Origin: Deinococcus actinosclerus | GTDB lineage: Bacteria; Deinococcota; Deinococci; Deinococcales; Deinococcaceae | DNA length: 64,000 nt | Assembly: GCF_001507665.1 (NCBI RefSeq) | Contig: NZ_CP013910.1 | Location: 3,088,001-3,152,000, forward strand | Direction of reading: 5' to 3' | Shown: positions 29,744-38,792 of the stretch, piece by piece | Position numbering within the stretch: position 1 is the stretch's first letter | How the letters are laid out: the number at the start of each line of letters is the position of its first letter | The notes under the pieces: generated by a model | What the model was told of the DNA's origin: nothing | Databases searched by the model: none | What the model saw: only the letters and a program-made list of their open reading frames with translations | Translations under genes and position numbers: made by a program

Positions 29744-31633
29744 ATGACGGATGCCCATCGCCCTGACCGCTGGTCTGTTCCCGAGTCCGTGCTGCGCCGC
29801 CTGAACAGCGACCCCGAGGGCGACATCGAGGCCGCCCGCCGCGACCCGGACGCGTTCTGGCTGGCGCAGGCCCGCGCCTTCGAGTGGACGAAGGCGCCCA
29901 CGACGGGGCTGACCTGGGACCGCCCGCACATGCAGTGGTTCGCGGACGGAGAGACAAACATCACCCTCAGCGCGCTGGACCGCCACGCGCGGGGTGAGGC
30001 GAGGACCCGCGCGGCGCTGATCTGGTTCTCGGAGACCGAGGAGGCGCAGGTCATCACGTACGGCATGCTGCACGAACGGGTCGAGCGGGCCGCCGCCGGG
30101 CTGCGCGCGCTGGGCGTGAATACGGGCGACCGCGTGGTGATCTACATGCCCCTGACGCCCGAGGGCGTGATCGCCATGCTGGCCTGCGCCCGTCTGGGCG
30201 CGGTGCACTCGGTCGTATACGCGGGCCTGGGGGTGGGTGCGCTGCGCGACCGTATCACGGATGCCGGGGCGCGCGTGGTCATCACGGCCGATGTCGGGTA
30301 CCGGCGCGGGAAACTCGTGGACCTGTACGCCATCGCCTCCGAGGCCATCGCGGATCTGGGCGGCGTGGAGCACCTCGTGCTGTGGGAACGCATCAAGACC
30401 TACCAGCGCGAACACGACGCCCGCACCGTCCCCTGGGAGAGCCTCTTCACGCACGGCCGCGCCGGGGCGGTGCCCGTGAACGCCGAGCACCCCCTGTACG
30501 TGCTGTACACGTCCGGCAGCACCGGGAAACCCAAGGGCGTCATTCACACGCACGGCGGGTACATGGTCGCCAGCACCTACCACCTCGGGCAGCTGTTCGA
30601 CGTGCGGGCGGGCGACGTGTTCTTCTGCACCAGCGACATCGGCTGGATCGTGGGCCACAGCTACATCGTGTACTCGCCGCTGGCCGCCGGGGCGACCGTC
30701 CTCTTCCGCGAGGGCGCCCCGGACTTCCCGGATCCTGGCGTGTTCTGGCGCACCGTCGAACGCTACGGCGTGAACGTGCTGTTCACCGCGCCCACCGCGC
30801 TGCGCCTGTTCATGAAGCTCGGCCCGGACGTGCTGAAAGGGCACGACCTGAGCAGCCTGCGCGTGATCGCCTGCGCGGGCGAGGCCCTGAACCCGGGGGC
30901 GTGGCGCTGGGCGCAGGAGCACCTCGCCGGGGGGCTGGAGGAGGGGGCGCACGCCGTCGTCATCGACCACTGGTGGCAGACGGAACTGGGCGCGCCCATC
31001 CTGGGGACCCACCCGCGCTGGCCCGCCCGGCCCGGCTTCGTGGGCCGCCCCCTGGCGGGCGTGGACGCCGACGTGGTCGACGAGCAGGGCCGCAGCCTCC
31101 CGGACGGCGTGCAGGGGCACCTCGTGCTGCGCCGCCCCACGCCCGGCATGATGCGCGGCATTCACGGCAACCCCGAGAAGTACGCGCAGGTCTGGACCGA
31201 GAACCCCGCCGGGTACCTGTCCGGCGACCTGGCCGTGCGCGACGAGCACGGGTACATCAGCATCCTGGGCCGCGCGGACGACGTGCTGAACGTCGCCGGG
31301 TACCGCATCGGCAGCGCCGACGTGGAAGACGCCCTGGTCGCCCACCCCGCCGTCGCAGAGGCCGCCGTGATCGGCGTGCCCGACGACCTGAAAGGCGAGA
31401 GCATCGTCGCGCACGTGATCCTGCGCCAGGGCTTCGAGGATCAGGTGGGCCAGGGCCTGCGCGCCAGCATCAGCGAACACGTCCGGCGCGAACTGGGCCC
31501 GATCGCCACGCCCGGCGAGATCCGCGTGGTGACTGCGCTGCCCAAGACCCGCAGTGGGAAGATCATGCGCCGCGTCCTGCGCGCACAGGCGCTCGGGCAG
31601 GATCCCGGCGACCTCACTACCCTGGAAGGCTGA
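29744..31633 (+). CDS. acs: Acetyl-CoA synthetase (AMP-forming)
   Basis: A 629-residue ANL-superfamily ligase making acetyl-CoA (or propionyl-CoA) from the acid, ATP and CoA. Seen: YVLYTSGSTGKPKGVIHTHGGYM (P-loop A3), FFCTSDIGWIVGHSYIVYSPLAAGATVLFREG, DHWWQTELGAPILG, GYLSGDLAVRDEHGYISILGRADDVLNVAGYRIGSADVEDALV (A7/A8), and the catalytic lysine in PKTRSGKIMRRVLRA, the site acetylated in regulated enzymes. Slightly shorter than the usual 650 residues. TACACT at 29687 and a GGAGG ribosome binding site give a conventional short leader. Acetate versus propionate preference cannot be read from sequence. Confidence 0.92.
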   Translation: MTDAHRPDRWSVPESVLRRLNSDPEGDIEAARRDPDAFWLAQARAFEWTKAPTTGLTWDRPHMQWFADGETNITLSALDRHARGEARTRAALIWFSETEEAQVITYGMLHERVERAAAGLRALGVNTGDRVVIYMPLTPEGVIAMLACARLGAVHSVVYAGLGVGALRDRITDAGARVVITADVGYRRGKLVDLYAIASEAIADLGGVEHLVLWERIKTYQREHDARTVPWESLFTHGRAGAVPVNAEHPLYVLYTSGSTGKPKGVIHTHGGYMVASTYHLGQLFDVRAGDVFFCTSDIGWIVGHSYIVYSPLAAGATVLFREGAPDFPDPGVFWRTVERYGVNVLFTAPTALRLFMKLGPDVLKGHDLSSLRVIACAGEALNPGAWRWAQEHLAGGLEEGAHAVVIDHWWQTELGAPILGTHPRWPARPGFVGRPLAGVDADVVDEQGRSLPDGVQGHLVLRRPTPGMMRGIHGNPEKYAQVWTENPAGYLSGDLAVRDEHGYISILGRADDVLNVAGYRIGSADVEDALVAHPAVAEAAVIGVPDDLKGESIVAHVILRQGFEDQVGQGLRASISEHVRRELGPIATPGEIRVVTALPKTRSGKIMRRVLRAQALGQDPGDLTTLEG

Positions 31634-31645
31634 CCGGCCACAGGC

Positions 31646-31710
31646 AATAAAAAAGCCGCCTCGTGGGCGGTGATGTCCAAAACTATAGCGCGGTATGCAG
31701 GGGTGGTCAA
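31646..31710 (-). ncRNA. Promoter-hairpin-T-run unit, copy C
   Basis: Minus strand: TTGACC (31710-31705), 17-bp spacer with GCATAC at the same offset as copies A and B, TATAGT (31687-31682), then ATCACCGCCC and a CCGCC/GGCGG hairpin (31670-31656) followed by six T (31654-31649). It points into the 3' end of acs, which is on the other strand, so there is no gene for it to express. This copy is the best evidence that the unit makes only a tiny RNA, although it could also act as an acs-antisense source. Confidence 0.6.
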
Positions 31711-31742
31711 GGGTATCCACTCGGAACCGCCCCTGCCCCGGT

Positions 31743-32072
31743 TCAGGTGCGCGGCCCGTCGAGGCGCAGGATCTCCAGCCAGTTCCCGGCGACCAGCCAC
31801 GGCAGGAACGCGACAAGCACCCCGACGATGTTCACGATGGTGAGGAGAAGCAGGCTGGTGAGGCTACGGGAATCGGAGCTGAACAGCACGGGGGCGAACT
31901 GGATCAGCAGGAACGGCAGCACGCCGCCCAGCACCACGGCGGCCAGGACGCCCCGCGCGGCCCGCCAGCCAGTGTCACGGCGGCCCAGCCACACGCCGTA
32001 CAGGAAGATCAGGCCTGCCGCGAGAATGCCACTGCTGACCGCCAGACTGCCCAGACTCAGGGTGGTATTCAT
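31743..32072 (-). CDS. Small integral membrane protein
   Basis: A 109-residue hydrophobic protein with three to four predicted membrane segments (SLAVSSGILAAGLIFLYGVWLG, GVLAAVVLGGVLPFLLIQFAPVLF, LTSLLLLTIVNIVGVLVAFLPWLVAG) and a short polar tail. I do not recognise the family. The ATG at 32072 is preceded by TAGCGT 7 nt upstream, a possible leaderless promoter, and further upstream by promoter-hairpin unit B in the same direction. Unit C lies downstream, so the gene is bracketed by two copies of the repeat. Confidence 0.65.
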   Translation of the reverse strand: MNTTLSLGSLAVSSGILAAGLIFLYGVWLGRRDTGWRAARGVLAAVVLGGVLPFLLIQFAPVLFSSDSRSLTSLLLLTIVNIVGVLVAFLPWLVAGNWLEILRLDGPRT

Positions 32073-32135
32073 ACCTGCACGCTACGCGCCCCGAATCGCC
32101 TCAGGTGCCTCACTTGCCGCAGGCCAATCGAGATC

Positions 32136-32203
32136 AAAACGAAAAATCCGCCCTTCTCGGACGGTGATAGAAGTAGGATAACGCAGTATGCGGCCTGTGT
32201 CAA
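32136..32203 (-). ncRNA. Promoter-hairpin-T-run unit, copy B
   Basis: Minus strand: TTGACA (32203-32198), 17-bp spacer with GCATAC at the same position as in copies A and C, TATCCT (32180-32175), then ATCACCGTCC, a CCGTCC/GGGCGG hairpin with one G-T pair (32164-32148) and ATTTTTCGTTTT to 32136. The hairpin and T-run are nearly base-for-base those of copy A. It lies 64 nt upstream of the small membrane protein gene and may attenuate its transcription. Confidence 0.6.
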
Positions 32204-32440
32204 CTCATGCGTATAGGCCTGAAAAATGCGTGCAGCACGACCTCTGCCAATCCGCTGTCCAGCGGTATGCAGCCTCATCTCCCCTCTCCCGGCTGGAACC
32301 GTTCCTTGCGCACGGACGCGCACACGGCCCCATGCGGTAGACTCGCCTGTCGCAGGCCCCCTCACCGTGAGGCGCAGGCCGTTTCGGCGGAACCCCCCAG
32401 ACGCCCGGGGTGGAACCGACACCGTACAAGGAGCGTCACC

Positions 32441-32512
32441 ATGCACCCAGACTGCACTCCTCCGGCCCGAGCCTGCCGGCCGTGCCTCCGGACTTCCGTC
32501 CGGGCGCAATAA
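32441..32512 (+). CDS. Candidate 23-residue leader peptide upstream of der
   Basis: An ATG with a good AAGGAG ribosome binding site (32428-32433) opens a 23-codon frame starting MHPDCTPPARACRPC and ending TAA at 32512. It contains three Cys, several Pro and Arg codons, and its 3' end runs into a hairpin. A TAGACT box lies at 32338. Together with the alternative stems downstream it resembles a leader peptide, but a non-functional chance ORF cannot be excluded. The rest of 32211-32440 shows no other feature. Confidence 0.4.
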   Translation: MHPDCTPPARACRPCLRTSVRAQ

Positions 32513-32552
32513 CTCCCACTCGCTTCGCTCGTCGCCCAGACGGGCGCGGAGG
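32488..32552 (+). promoter_or_regulatory. Alternative-stem region (possible attenuator) before der
   Basis: Stem 1:2 is CCGGAC/GTCCGG (32488-32503, loop TTCC). Stem 2:3 is CGTCCGGGCG (32497-32506) with CGCCCAGACG (32533-32542), one mismatch. Stem 3:4 is CGCCC/GGGCG (32533-32546), ending one base before the der ribosome binding site GGAGG (32548-32552). The three are mutually exclusive in the classical order, and the leader peptide stops between 2 and 3. Confidence 0.4.
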
Positions 32553-32557
32553 ACACC

Positions 32558-33883
<1,326 letters not shown>

Positions 33884-33898
33884 CCCCAGGAGAACAAG

Positions 33899-33920
33899 CC
33901 CCCGCCACGCGCGGGGGTTT
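33899..33920 (+). terminator. Terminator of der
   Basis: CCCCCGC (33899-33905) and GCGGGGG (33911-33917) form a perfect 7-bp stem with a 5-nt loop, followed by TTTCTG. Confidence 0.75.
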
Positions 33921-33969
33921 CTGCTGACCTGCGGTGTCAGCCACACAGGGCAGGCGGTAGGCTCGGCGG

Positions 33970-34340
33970 GTGCGTTCCGTGTCCTCCTGGCTGCGGCTGG
34001 CCTGCGTCCTGTGTCTCGCGGGCGCGGCCCTCAACCACGCGGCGGACGTGTGGCGCGGCGGCTGGCTGCCGTACGGTACGGGTACGCGCCACTGTGGCTG
34101 AACACCTTCTGGACGTCCCTGACCCTCCTTGACCCATTGGCCGCCGCGATGCTGTGGCGACGATCCTCCGGTGGCGTGTGGCTGCCGCTGGGCATCATGC
34201 TGACCGACGTGACCGTGAATCTGAAGTTCAGCCTGCATCTGGGCAGCACGATCGAGGATTCGGCGGCGCTTCTGGCCCAGATCCTGTTTCTGGGGTTCGT
34301 GCTGGGAGCCGCGCCCACGCTGCTGCGCGACCGGACGTGA
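33970..34340 (+). pseudogene. Small membrane protein broken by a 5-bp tandem duplication
   Basis: From GTG 33970 (6 nt after TAGGCT at 33958-33963) the frame reads VRSVSSWLRLACVLCLAGAA... to GGWLPYG, then becomes TGTRHCG and stops at 34101. The other frame continues naturally as YAPLWLNTFWTSLTLLDPLAAAML and on to 34340. Deleting one 5-bp unit of the tandem TACGGTACGG (about 34072-34081) joins them into a roughly 122-residue protein with about four membrane segments. Both halves keep coding character, so the lesion looks recent. Function unknown. Confidence 0.7.
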
Positions 34341-34347
34341 CGGGTGC

Positions 34348-35028
34348 TCAGACCGGGTTCGGGCCCAGGAAGCTGTTGAGGTTGCGAGACAGGGCGCGGG
34401 GGTCCGCGCTGGGGTCGGTGAAGGTCAAGACGGCCAGCGTGCAGGGCTCGCCGCTGTCGCTGTGACCTTCCGCGAACGCGTGGGTCAGCACGTCACTCAG
34501 GGCGCGGGCCAGCCGCGCGTAGCGTTCCGGGGTGAGGCGCAGCGTCAGGTGGTCGAGGTGTGCGGGGAAGGGCGCCCCCAGCGGTTCCGTGATCTCCTCC
34601 AGTGGCTCGGCAGGATGCTCTTCGTTCCCGAAACTGCACACGTCTTCCTCGCCGTTGCGCATGAACGCCCAGCAGCGCTCGTACGCCGCCAGGAACCGGT
34701 CCGTGAGGTCACGCAGGTCGCCCCGCCCGTTGCCGTCCGGGTCCTGCGGCGGCAGCAGGTCGCTGGGCACGCGGAAGGTGCGGGCGCGCAGTTGGTAGTA
34801 CACGCGTCCGGCTTCGCGCCGCTGCTCGAACAGCAGGCCCAGGCCCGCCAGTCGCCGCGCGTGGTGATGCGCGAGATTTGCGGGCATCCCGGCGCGGGCC
34901 GCCACGTCGCTGGGCGAGGCGGGACTCAGGAACAGGCCGAGCAGGTGGGTGTCCTGCCGCAGGGCGCGGGCGGCGGGTTCGTCGGTGACGCGCAGGCTCT
35001 CCAGCTGGGCGGGGGTCGGGTCAGGCAT
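34348..35028 (-). CDS. ArsR-type winged-helix regulator
   Basis: A 226-residue protein. The N-terminal 85 residues form a winged helix-turn-helix: LRQDTHLLGLFLSPASPSDVAARAGMPANLAHHHARRLAGLGLLFEQRREAGRVYYQLRARTF, in the ArsR-like order of helix, recognition helix (PANLAHHHARRL) and beta wing. The C-terminal part (about 100-226) is acidic, with a helical domain of unknown ligand and a strand pair PAHLDHLTLRLTPERYARLARALSDVL. The ATG at 35028 is chosen since the longer frame is non-coding in character. It converges on the broken gene at 33970. Target genes unknown. Confidence 0.75.
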   Translation of the reverse strand: MPDPTPAQLESLRVTDEPAARALRQDTHLLGLFLSPASPSDVAARAGMPANLAHHHARRLAGLGLLFEQRREAGRVYYQLRARTFRVPSDLLPPQDPDGNGRGDLRDLTDRFLAAYERCWAFMRNGEEDVCSFGNEEHPAEPLEEITEPLGAPFPAHLDHLTLRLTPERYARLARALSDVLTHAFAEGHSDSGEPCTLAVLTFTDPSADPRALSRNLNSFLGPNPV

Positions 35029-35053
35029 GGGCGCAGCATGCCCCGAGAGGCTT

Positions 35054-35764
35054 TCAGTGCGCGACGGGCCCGGCTGAAACGAGGCGTTCCAGTGTGTCCA
35101 GCAGGTTCGGGGGCGGGGTGGTGTGGACGTGTCGGACGTTCCACAGACCGCTGCGGGCAATTTCGGGTGTGGAGGCGTGACGACCCAGCCAGTCGCCGGA
35201 GGCCGGCTCGCCGTGCTGACTGAGCAGGCCAATGACGCCACGTTCGATCAGAGCGCGTTCGCTGTCCGGGCCGGGCGGGTCGGGGATGGGCAGCAGGAGC
35301 ACCTGCATGGCCCCGACCCGGCGGCTGACTTCCTCTTCCAGCGGGCGTTCGTGAGCGCGGCCTTCGGGAGTGCCGCGTGGGCTGCCCCAGCTGGGGACCG
35401 AGAAGTCCCCCCGGGCGATCAGGGCCTCGCCCACGTGGCGGCGCAGGATGGACGCGCGGTGGTTACCGCTGCCTGCGCGGCTGCCCCGGTGCTGCGCGAG
35501 CCGCGTCCAGAGGCTGGCGCGTGAGCCCCGGCTGACGGCGTGCGTGCCGATCCGCACGACGCGCGGTCCGCTGCCCGTGATGGTGCGGTCCTCGCCGGAT
35601 TCGTACATGAAATACACGCCGCGCGGCGGGCAGTCCTCGCGCCGCAGGTCACTCAGCACCCGCAGCCCGCCCTGGCGCCGGGCAAGATCGTCCAGAAGGG
35701 CGTAGACACCCAGTACATCGGTGGCCTGGGCAGAAAGAGCATCAAGTGAAGAGGGACACTGCAT
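35054..35764 (-). CDS. GIY-YIG-like nuclease-fold protein
   Basis: A 236-residue protein. The core CPPRGVYFMYESGEDRTITGSGPRVVRIGTHAVSRGSRASLWTRLAQHRG has the GIY-YIG layout: GVYF for the first strand, RIGT for the second, and the catalytic-type Arg in LWTRLxQHRG, followed by GNHRASILRRHVG. Such proteins can be stand-alone nucleases of unknown role. The frame continues upstream through tRNA-Ala (GVRIPSAP is translated tRNA) and that part is rejected. The ATG at 35764 is the only usable start and lies in the loop of a perfect 14-bp hairpin. Confidence 0.65.
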   Translation of the reverse strand: MQCPSSLDALSAQATDVLGVYALLDDLARRQGGLRVLSDLRREDCPPRGVYFMYESGEDRTITGSGPRVVRIGTHAVSRGSRASLWTRLAQHRGSRAGSGNHRASILRRHVGEALIARGDFSVPSWGSPRGTPEGRAHERPLEEEVSRRVGAMQVLLLPIPDPPGPDSERALIERGVIGLLSQHGEPASGDWLGRHASTPEIARSGLWNVRHVHTTPPPNLLDTLERLVSAGPVAH

Positions 35765-35783
35765 CGCTACAGTGTCCCTCTTC
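35748..35783 (-). terminator. Perfect 14-bp hairpin between tRNA-Ala and the GIY-YIG gene
   Basis: GAAGAGGGACACTG (35748-35761) is exactly complementary to CAGTGTCCCTCTTC (35770-35783), with an 8-nt loop that contains the minus-strand ATG (35764-35762) of the next gene. It begins six bases after the tRNA CCA and is the likely tRNA terminator. Confidence 0.7.
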
Positions 35784-35788
35784 GTTTC

Positions 35789-35864
<76 letters not shown>

Positions 35865-35973
35865 TGATGCCTCAGGGCTCAGGGAATGTATCACTCCGTG
35901 CGGCGCGTGTCCAGTGGGGGCGTGTGTGGGGCCGGTCCTGCGCGGTGGGGGCTGTCCGCGCTACGCTGTGGGG

Positions 35974-37206
35974 ATGTCGGACGCACTGCTTACGCTGGAA
36001 ATCGAGAAACTTGTAGCCGGGGGGCTGGGGCTGGCCCGGGACGAGTCCGGCGTGGTGCTGGTCCGGGGGGCGCTGCCGGGCGAGCAGGTCACGGCGCGGG
36101 TGCGCAGCGGGAAGGGCGTGCGCCAGGGCGTGACGGTGGAGGTGCTGCGCCGCAGCCCGGACCGCGTGGACGGCCCGGACCTGCCCACGGCGGATCTGGC
36201 GCACGCGAGTTACGAGGCGCAGCTGGGCTTCAAGCGGGCGTTCGTGGAGGAGGCCCTGAGCCGCATCGCGAAGGTGCGGCATGGGGTGGCGGCGACGGTG
36301 CCCAGCCCGCAGGAGTGGGGCTACCGGAACACCGCGCAGTACCTCGTGACCCCGCAGGGCCTCGCGTACCGCGAGCGGCGCGGCAGTGATCCGCTGGTGG
36401 TGCGCGCAGACCCGCTGGTGATGCCGGAGATTCAGGCGGTGCTGGACCGCATCGATCCCGAGCGGCTGGACCCGGCGACCGAGGTGGCGTTCCGTGCGAG
36501 TCGCCTGACCGGGGAGGTCGTGGCGGCCGTGATCGGTGCGGGGGAACCGAAGGCGTTCCTGCGGGCCAGTGATCACCTGATGGAGGCCGGGGTGGTGGGC
36601 GTGAGTCTGGCGCAGCCGGCGGGTCGGCGGTTCAGTGCGGGCGTGCGGTTGATCGCGGGTGAGGGGGAGATCACCGAGCAGTTCGGGGAGGTGCAGGTGC
36701 GGGTGTCCGCGACGGGCTTCGCGCAGGTGAACCCGGAGGCGGCGGGTCTCGCATACCGCCGGGCGACGCAGCTGGCCGGTGAGGGCGAGCACGCGGTGGA
36801 CCTGTACGGGGGCGCGGGGGCGATTGGTCGTCACCTCGCCAAGCACTTCCGGCGGGTGACGGTGCTGGACTCGTCCGCCGAGGCGCTGGCGCGCGGGCGG
36901 CAGGACGTGGCGAACACCGGTGAGGGGAACGTGACGTTCCGCAACGGGGACGCGGCGCGCTTCAGCGAGCTGGGCACGGACGTGATCGTGGTGGACCCGC
37001 CGCGCGCGGGGCTGGAGGAGGCGGCGCGGGATCACATTCACGCGAGCACCGCCGACCGGCTGGTGTACGTGTCGTGCGACCCGGCGACCTGGGCGCGGGA
37101 CGTCGGCGATCTGGTGCGGCGCGGCTGGAAGCTGGGCGAGGTGGTCCCGCATGACTTCTACCCGCAGACGAGTCACGTGGAGATCGTGAGCGTCCTGAAC
37201 CGCTGA
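35974..37206 (+). CDS. TrmA/RlmD-family 23S rRNA (uracil-5-)-methyltransferase
   Basis: A 410-residue SAM-dependent m5U methyltransferase. Seen: N-terminal TRAM-like domain ([36 protein letters not shown]), [17 protein letters not shown], the SAM motif [24 protein letters not shown] and the catalytic nucleophile Cys368 in [12 protein letters not shown]. Many RlmC/RlmD enzymes carry a four-Cys [4Fe-4S] cluster before the motif SYEAQL; here that region reads [17 protein letters not shown] and Cys368 is the only cysteine in the protein, so no cluster can form. rRNA target position is not deducible. TACGCT (35962-35967) lies 6 nt before the ATG. Confidence 0.88.
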   Translation: MSDALLTLEIEKLVAGGLGLARDESGVVLVRGALPGEQVTARVRSGKGVRQGVTVEVLRRSPDRVDGPDLPTADLAHASYEAQLGFKRAFVEEALSRIAKVRHGVAATVPSPQEWGYRNTAQYLVTPQGLAYRERRGSDPLVVRADPLVMPEIQAVLDRIDPERLDPATEVAFRASRLTGEVVAAVIGAGEPKAFLRASDHLMEAGVVGVSLAQPAGRRFSAGVRLIAGEGEITEQFGEVQVRVSATGFAQVNPEAAGLAYRRATQLAGEGEHAVDLYGGAGAIGRHLAKHFRRVTVLDSSAEALARGRQDVANTGEGNVTFRNGDAARFSELGTDVIVVDPPRAGLEEAARDHIHASTADRLVYVSCDPATWARDVGDLVRRGWKLGEVVPHDFYPQTSHVEIVSVLNR

Positions 37207-37328
37207 CGCGCCCTTACCTGTGCGCCCTGCCCAGCTGCTCCGGTGGCCTGGACGGAGCGACCTTCATGAAGGTGTCCGTGAGGGGGTTCTGACCCCTGGC
37301 GGGGCGGGCAGGCGCTAGGCTGCCGCGC

Positions 37329-37754
37329 GTGAAGGCGCTTCCCCTCCTGCTGTGTTCCGTCCTGCTGTGCGGCTGCCAGGACCGCGAGGCCCGCGCCGAG
37401 AACGCGGCGCTCCAGGCGCGCGTGACCGAGCTGGAGGCGCAGGTCAGGGCCATGCAGGGTGAGCAGGCGACCGCCCTGCCGGCCGACGCGCAGAACGTCA
37501 CCGAGCGGGCGGCGGGGCAGAACTGCGCGAACGCCCTGACGCGCACGCTGGAGGTCTTCCGGGAGGACAGCCTGGATGACCGCTACCCGTCGGCGGCGCA
37601 GACGCAGCTGCCGGCAGAGTGCGTGGACTTCCGCGTGAACTGGGTGGCGCGCAGCGAGCGGGCCTACACCTTCACGGTGACGGACGGCTCGGGGCGTGAA
37701 CTGGCCCGCCAGAGCGGCGGCGCGCCTACGGCCGCTCCGGCCAGCGGGGGCTGA
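37329..37754 (+). CDS. Putative lipoprotein with N-terminal coiled coil
   Basis: A 141-residue protein. Seen: a lipoprotein signal peptide (LPLLLCSVLLCGC, lipobox LCGC, residues 12-16), a heptad-like segment ENAALQARVTELEAQVRAMQ (about 24-43) and a small domain with two Cys (QNCANALTRTLEVFRED..PAECVDFRVNW) that may form a disulfide. TAGGCT at 37316-37321 lies 7 nt before the GTG. The 3' end overlaps the convergent gene by 29 nt. Function unknown. Confidence 0.65.
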   Translation: MKALPLLLCSVLLCGCQDREARAENAALQARVTELEAQVRAMQGEQATALPADAQNVTERAAGQNCANALTRTLEVFREDSLDDRYPSAAQTQLPAECVDFRVNWVARSERAYTFTVTDGSGRELARQSGGAPTAAPASGG

Positions 37755-38265
37755 GGCCCGCGACCGGGTCGTTGCCGGTCTCTCCTTCCCGCAGGATCAC
37801 GAAGGTACTGACGCGGGGGCCGGTGAAACCGATGACAATTGCCCAGACGGTCGTCGGGTCGCGCTGGAAGATGGCGCTGCGGACGTAGAAGGTCTCGCCG
37901 TCCCGGGTCAGGGTGCGTTCGCCGATCTGCTGCCGCTGCGCGCCGAAGGTCTGCACGCCCGCCTCGCGGTACGCGCGGAAGTCGGCCAGGGTGCCCCACT
38001 GGGCGCGCACCTCGGGCGTGAAGGCCTGCCACAGGGCGTCGAGTTTCACGGCGTAGAACTCCGCGAGCAGGGCGCGGCCTCGGGTCAGGGCGGTCTGCTC
38101 GGCGGCGGCCTGCGTCGTCGGCCCGGCGGGGCGGGTCTGCGCTGCGGAGTTCTGGGTCTGCGCCACCCCGGTCTGCGCCGCGGCGGTCGGCGCGGCGAGC
38201 AGGCAGAGACTCAGGCCGACTCCCCGGCCCACGGTGCGGCGCACGTCCCGGATGCTGGCGTCCAT
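37726..38265 (-). CDS. Secreted protein of unknown function
   Basis: A 179-residue protein with a signal peptide (VGLSLCLLAAPTAAAQ, about residues 16-31), a low-complexity Thr/Ala/Gln segment (about 31-56), and a compact domain (about 60-170: LLAEFYAVKLDALWQAFTPEVRAQWGTLADFRAYREAGVQTFG...VRSAIFQRDPTTVWAIVIGFTGPRVSTFVI) that resembles small NTF2-like or DUF3887-type cores with a terminal beta-sheet. The resemblance is only a hint. Convergent and overlapping with the lipoprotein gene by 29 nt. Confidence 0.6.
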   Translation of the reverse strand: MDASIRDVRRTVGRGVGLSLCLLAAPTAAAQTGVAQTQNSAAQTRPAGPTTQAAAEQTALTRGRALLAEFYAVKLDALWQAFTPEVRAQWGTLADFRAYREAGVQTFGAQRQQIGERTLTRDGETFYVRSAIFQRDPTTVWAIVIGFTGPRVSTFVILREGETGNDPVAGLSPRWPERP

Positions 38266-38346
38266 GAGCCAGCGTACGCCCGCTCCGTCGGGGGCGCTGT
38301 CAGCGGGCGGACAGTTCCGGCCGCGTGCCGCCCAGCTCGGTAGCGC

Positions 38347-38742
38347 TCAGGCGGGACCTCGACGCGCCTCCAGGATCACGACCGCCGAGGCGTGTTCCTT
38401 GGTGTGCGTCAGGGTCAGGTGCGCCACCCAGCCGCGTTCGCTCAGTTCGTCGGCGATGTCGGGCGCGAAGCCCAGCACGGGCGGCGCGAACGGGAAGGGG
38501 CCGCCCGGGGTGCGGTCGCGCTGCACCCACACGTCCCGCCAGCCGTGCGGGCGCGGCCAGACCTTCTGGAAGGCTTCCTTGGCGGCGAAGCGCGCGGCGA
38601 GGCTGGGGGCGGGGTCCGTCAGGCGCGCGCAGTACTCGAGTTCGGTGGGCGCGAAGAGCTTCTCGGCGCGTCTGCCCTCGCGCTCGAGCATGCGCCGGAT
38701 GCGGCTGATCTCGATCAGGTCATGCCCCACGGCGACGATCAT
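38347..38742 (-). CDS. acpS: Holo-[acyl-carrier-protein] synthase
   Basis: A 131-residue AcpS transferring 4'-phosphopantetheine from CoA to ACP. Seen: [15 protein letters not shown] (Mg-binding Asp in GxDxxxxxR), [26 protein letters not shown] (the catalytic KEAFxK with Glu), and the C-terminal [18 protein letters not shown] strand. The ATG at 38742 lies 7 nt after TATGCT on the minus strand, so I prefer it to the ATG within that hexamer. CoA supply comes from coaBC and coaD elsewhere in the window. Divergent from the MNT-HEPN gene. Confidence 0.92.
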   Translation of the reverse strand: MIVAVGHDLIEISRIRRMLEREGRRAEKLFAPTELEYCARLTDPAPSLAARFAAKEAFQKVWPRPHGWRDVWVQRDRTPGGPFPFAPPVLGFAPDIADELSERGWVAHLTLTHTKEHASAVVILEARRGPA

Positions 38743-38792
38743 GAGGGTCAGCATAGCGGCTGGCCCGCCCCGCGCCCCCTATCCTGGGGCGC

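Noticed and set aside
29738..31816. A 692-codon minus-strand frame over acs
   Set aside because: Antisense shadow of acs, which has all catalytic motifs on the plus strand.
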